A DNA stretch of 5,608 bases from an uncultured Oscillibacter sp. Lineage in GTDB: Bacteria > Bacillota > Clostridia > Oscillospirales > Oscillospiraceae. Position 1 is the stretch's first letter; every line of letters starts with the position of its first letter. Both the position numbers and the translations under genes were made by a program. Positions 5,555 through 5,608 of this stretch are shown here, piece after piece. The notes under the pieces are model-generated. The model searched no databases and was not told the DNA's origin. It saw only the letters and a list, made by a program, of their open reading frames with translations. Where the stretch lies: positions 1-5,608 of the forward strand of contig CAJUOD010000159.1 in NCBI GenBank assembly GCA_910587875.1, written 5' to 3'.

Positions 5555-5608
5555 GCGGGCATAGCTCATCTGGTAGAGCGCCACCTTGCCAAGGTGGAGG
5601 TAGCGAGT
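5555..5608 (+). tRNA. tRNA-Gly (anticodon GCC), 3' end beyond the window
   Basis: The cloverleaf is clear up to the window edge. The acceptor strand is GCGGGCA (5555-5561). The D stem GCTC/GAGC (5564-5567 with 5576-5579) encloses a loop containing TGG. The anticodon stem CCACC/GGTGG (5581-5585 with 5593-5597) carries loop TTGCCAA with anticodon GCC at 5588-5590, reading glycine GGC/GGU codons. A five-base variable region (5598-5602) is followed by the T-stem 5' strand GCGAG (5603-5607). The sequence ends at the first T-loop base, so the acceptor 3' strand and any encoded CCA are not visible. GGC is a frequent glycine codon here, consistent with this being a major isoacceptor. Confidence 0.95.

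Overview
The window reads as a single plus-strand block from a GC-rich Clostridia-type bacterium. Codons end overwhelmingly in G or C. Genes are closely packed and mostly preceded by strong AGGAGG ribosome binding sites. The topoisomerase subunit, the LUD-domain protein with a C-terminal cysteine cluster and the lipoprotein all fit a gut Oscillospiraceae-like Bacillota. That placement is inferred from style and protein families, not from a marker gene.

Layout: (1) 1-2141, a type IIA topoisomerase A subunit (GyrA/ParC family, closer to ParC-like), with its first few dozen codons cut off by the window edge. (2) 2145-2654, a small P-loop kinase-like protein of the FlaR / adenylate-kinase-like family, 3 nt after the topoisomerase stop. 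(3) 2672-3271, a stand-alone LUD-domain (LutC/YkgG-like) protein with four C-terminal cysteines. (4) 3305-4528, an unrecognised exported protein with a signal peptide, a beta-rich domain resembling PPC domains, one transmembrane helix and an 84-residue tail. (5) 4576-5475, an unrecognised lipoprotein ending in an 85-residue Glu/Pro/Gly tail. (6) 5555 to the window end, a tRNA-Gly(GCC) cut off in the T arm, with its own strong sigma-A-type promoter at 5499-5527.

Spacing between the five protein genes is 3, 17, 33 and 47 nt. No convincing terminator lies between them, so partial co-transcription is plausible. The first three proteins are cytoplasmic (DNA topology, nucleotide-binding, redox/LUD). 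The last two act at the cell envelope and share an identical 15-base ribosome-binding/start segment.

The least explained part is 3305-5475, the two envelope proteins. The first has base composition unlike its neighbours. The second has an acidic tail bracketed by an 18-bp in-frame direct repeat. I see no CRISPR array, insertion sequence, phage gene or toxin-antitoxin pair. I could not identify a clearly new multi-gene system; the envelope pair is the best candidate for something undescribed.
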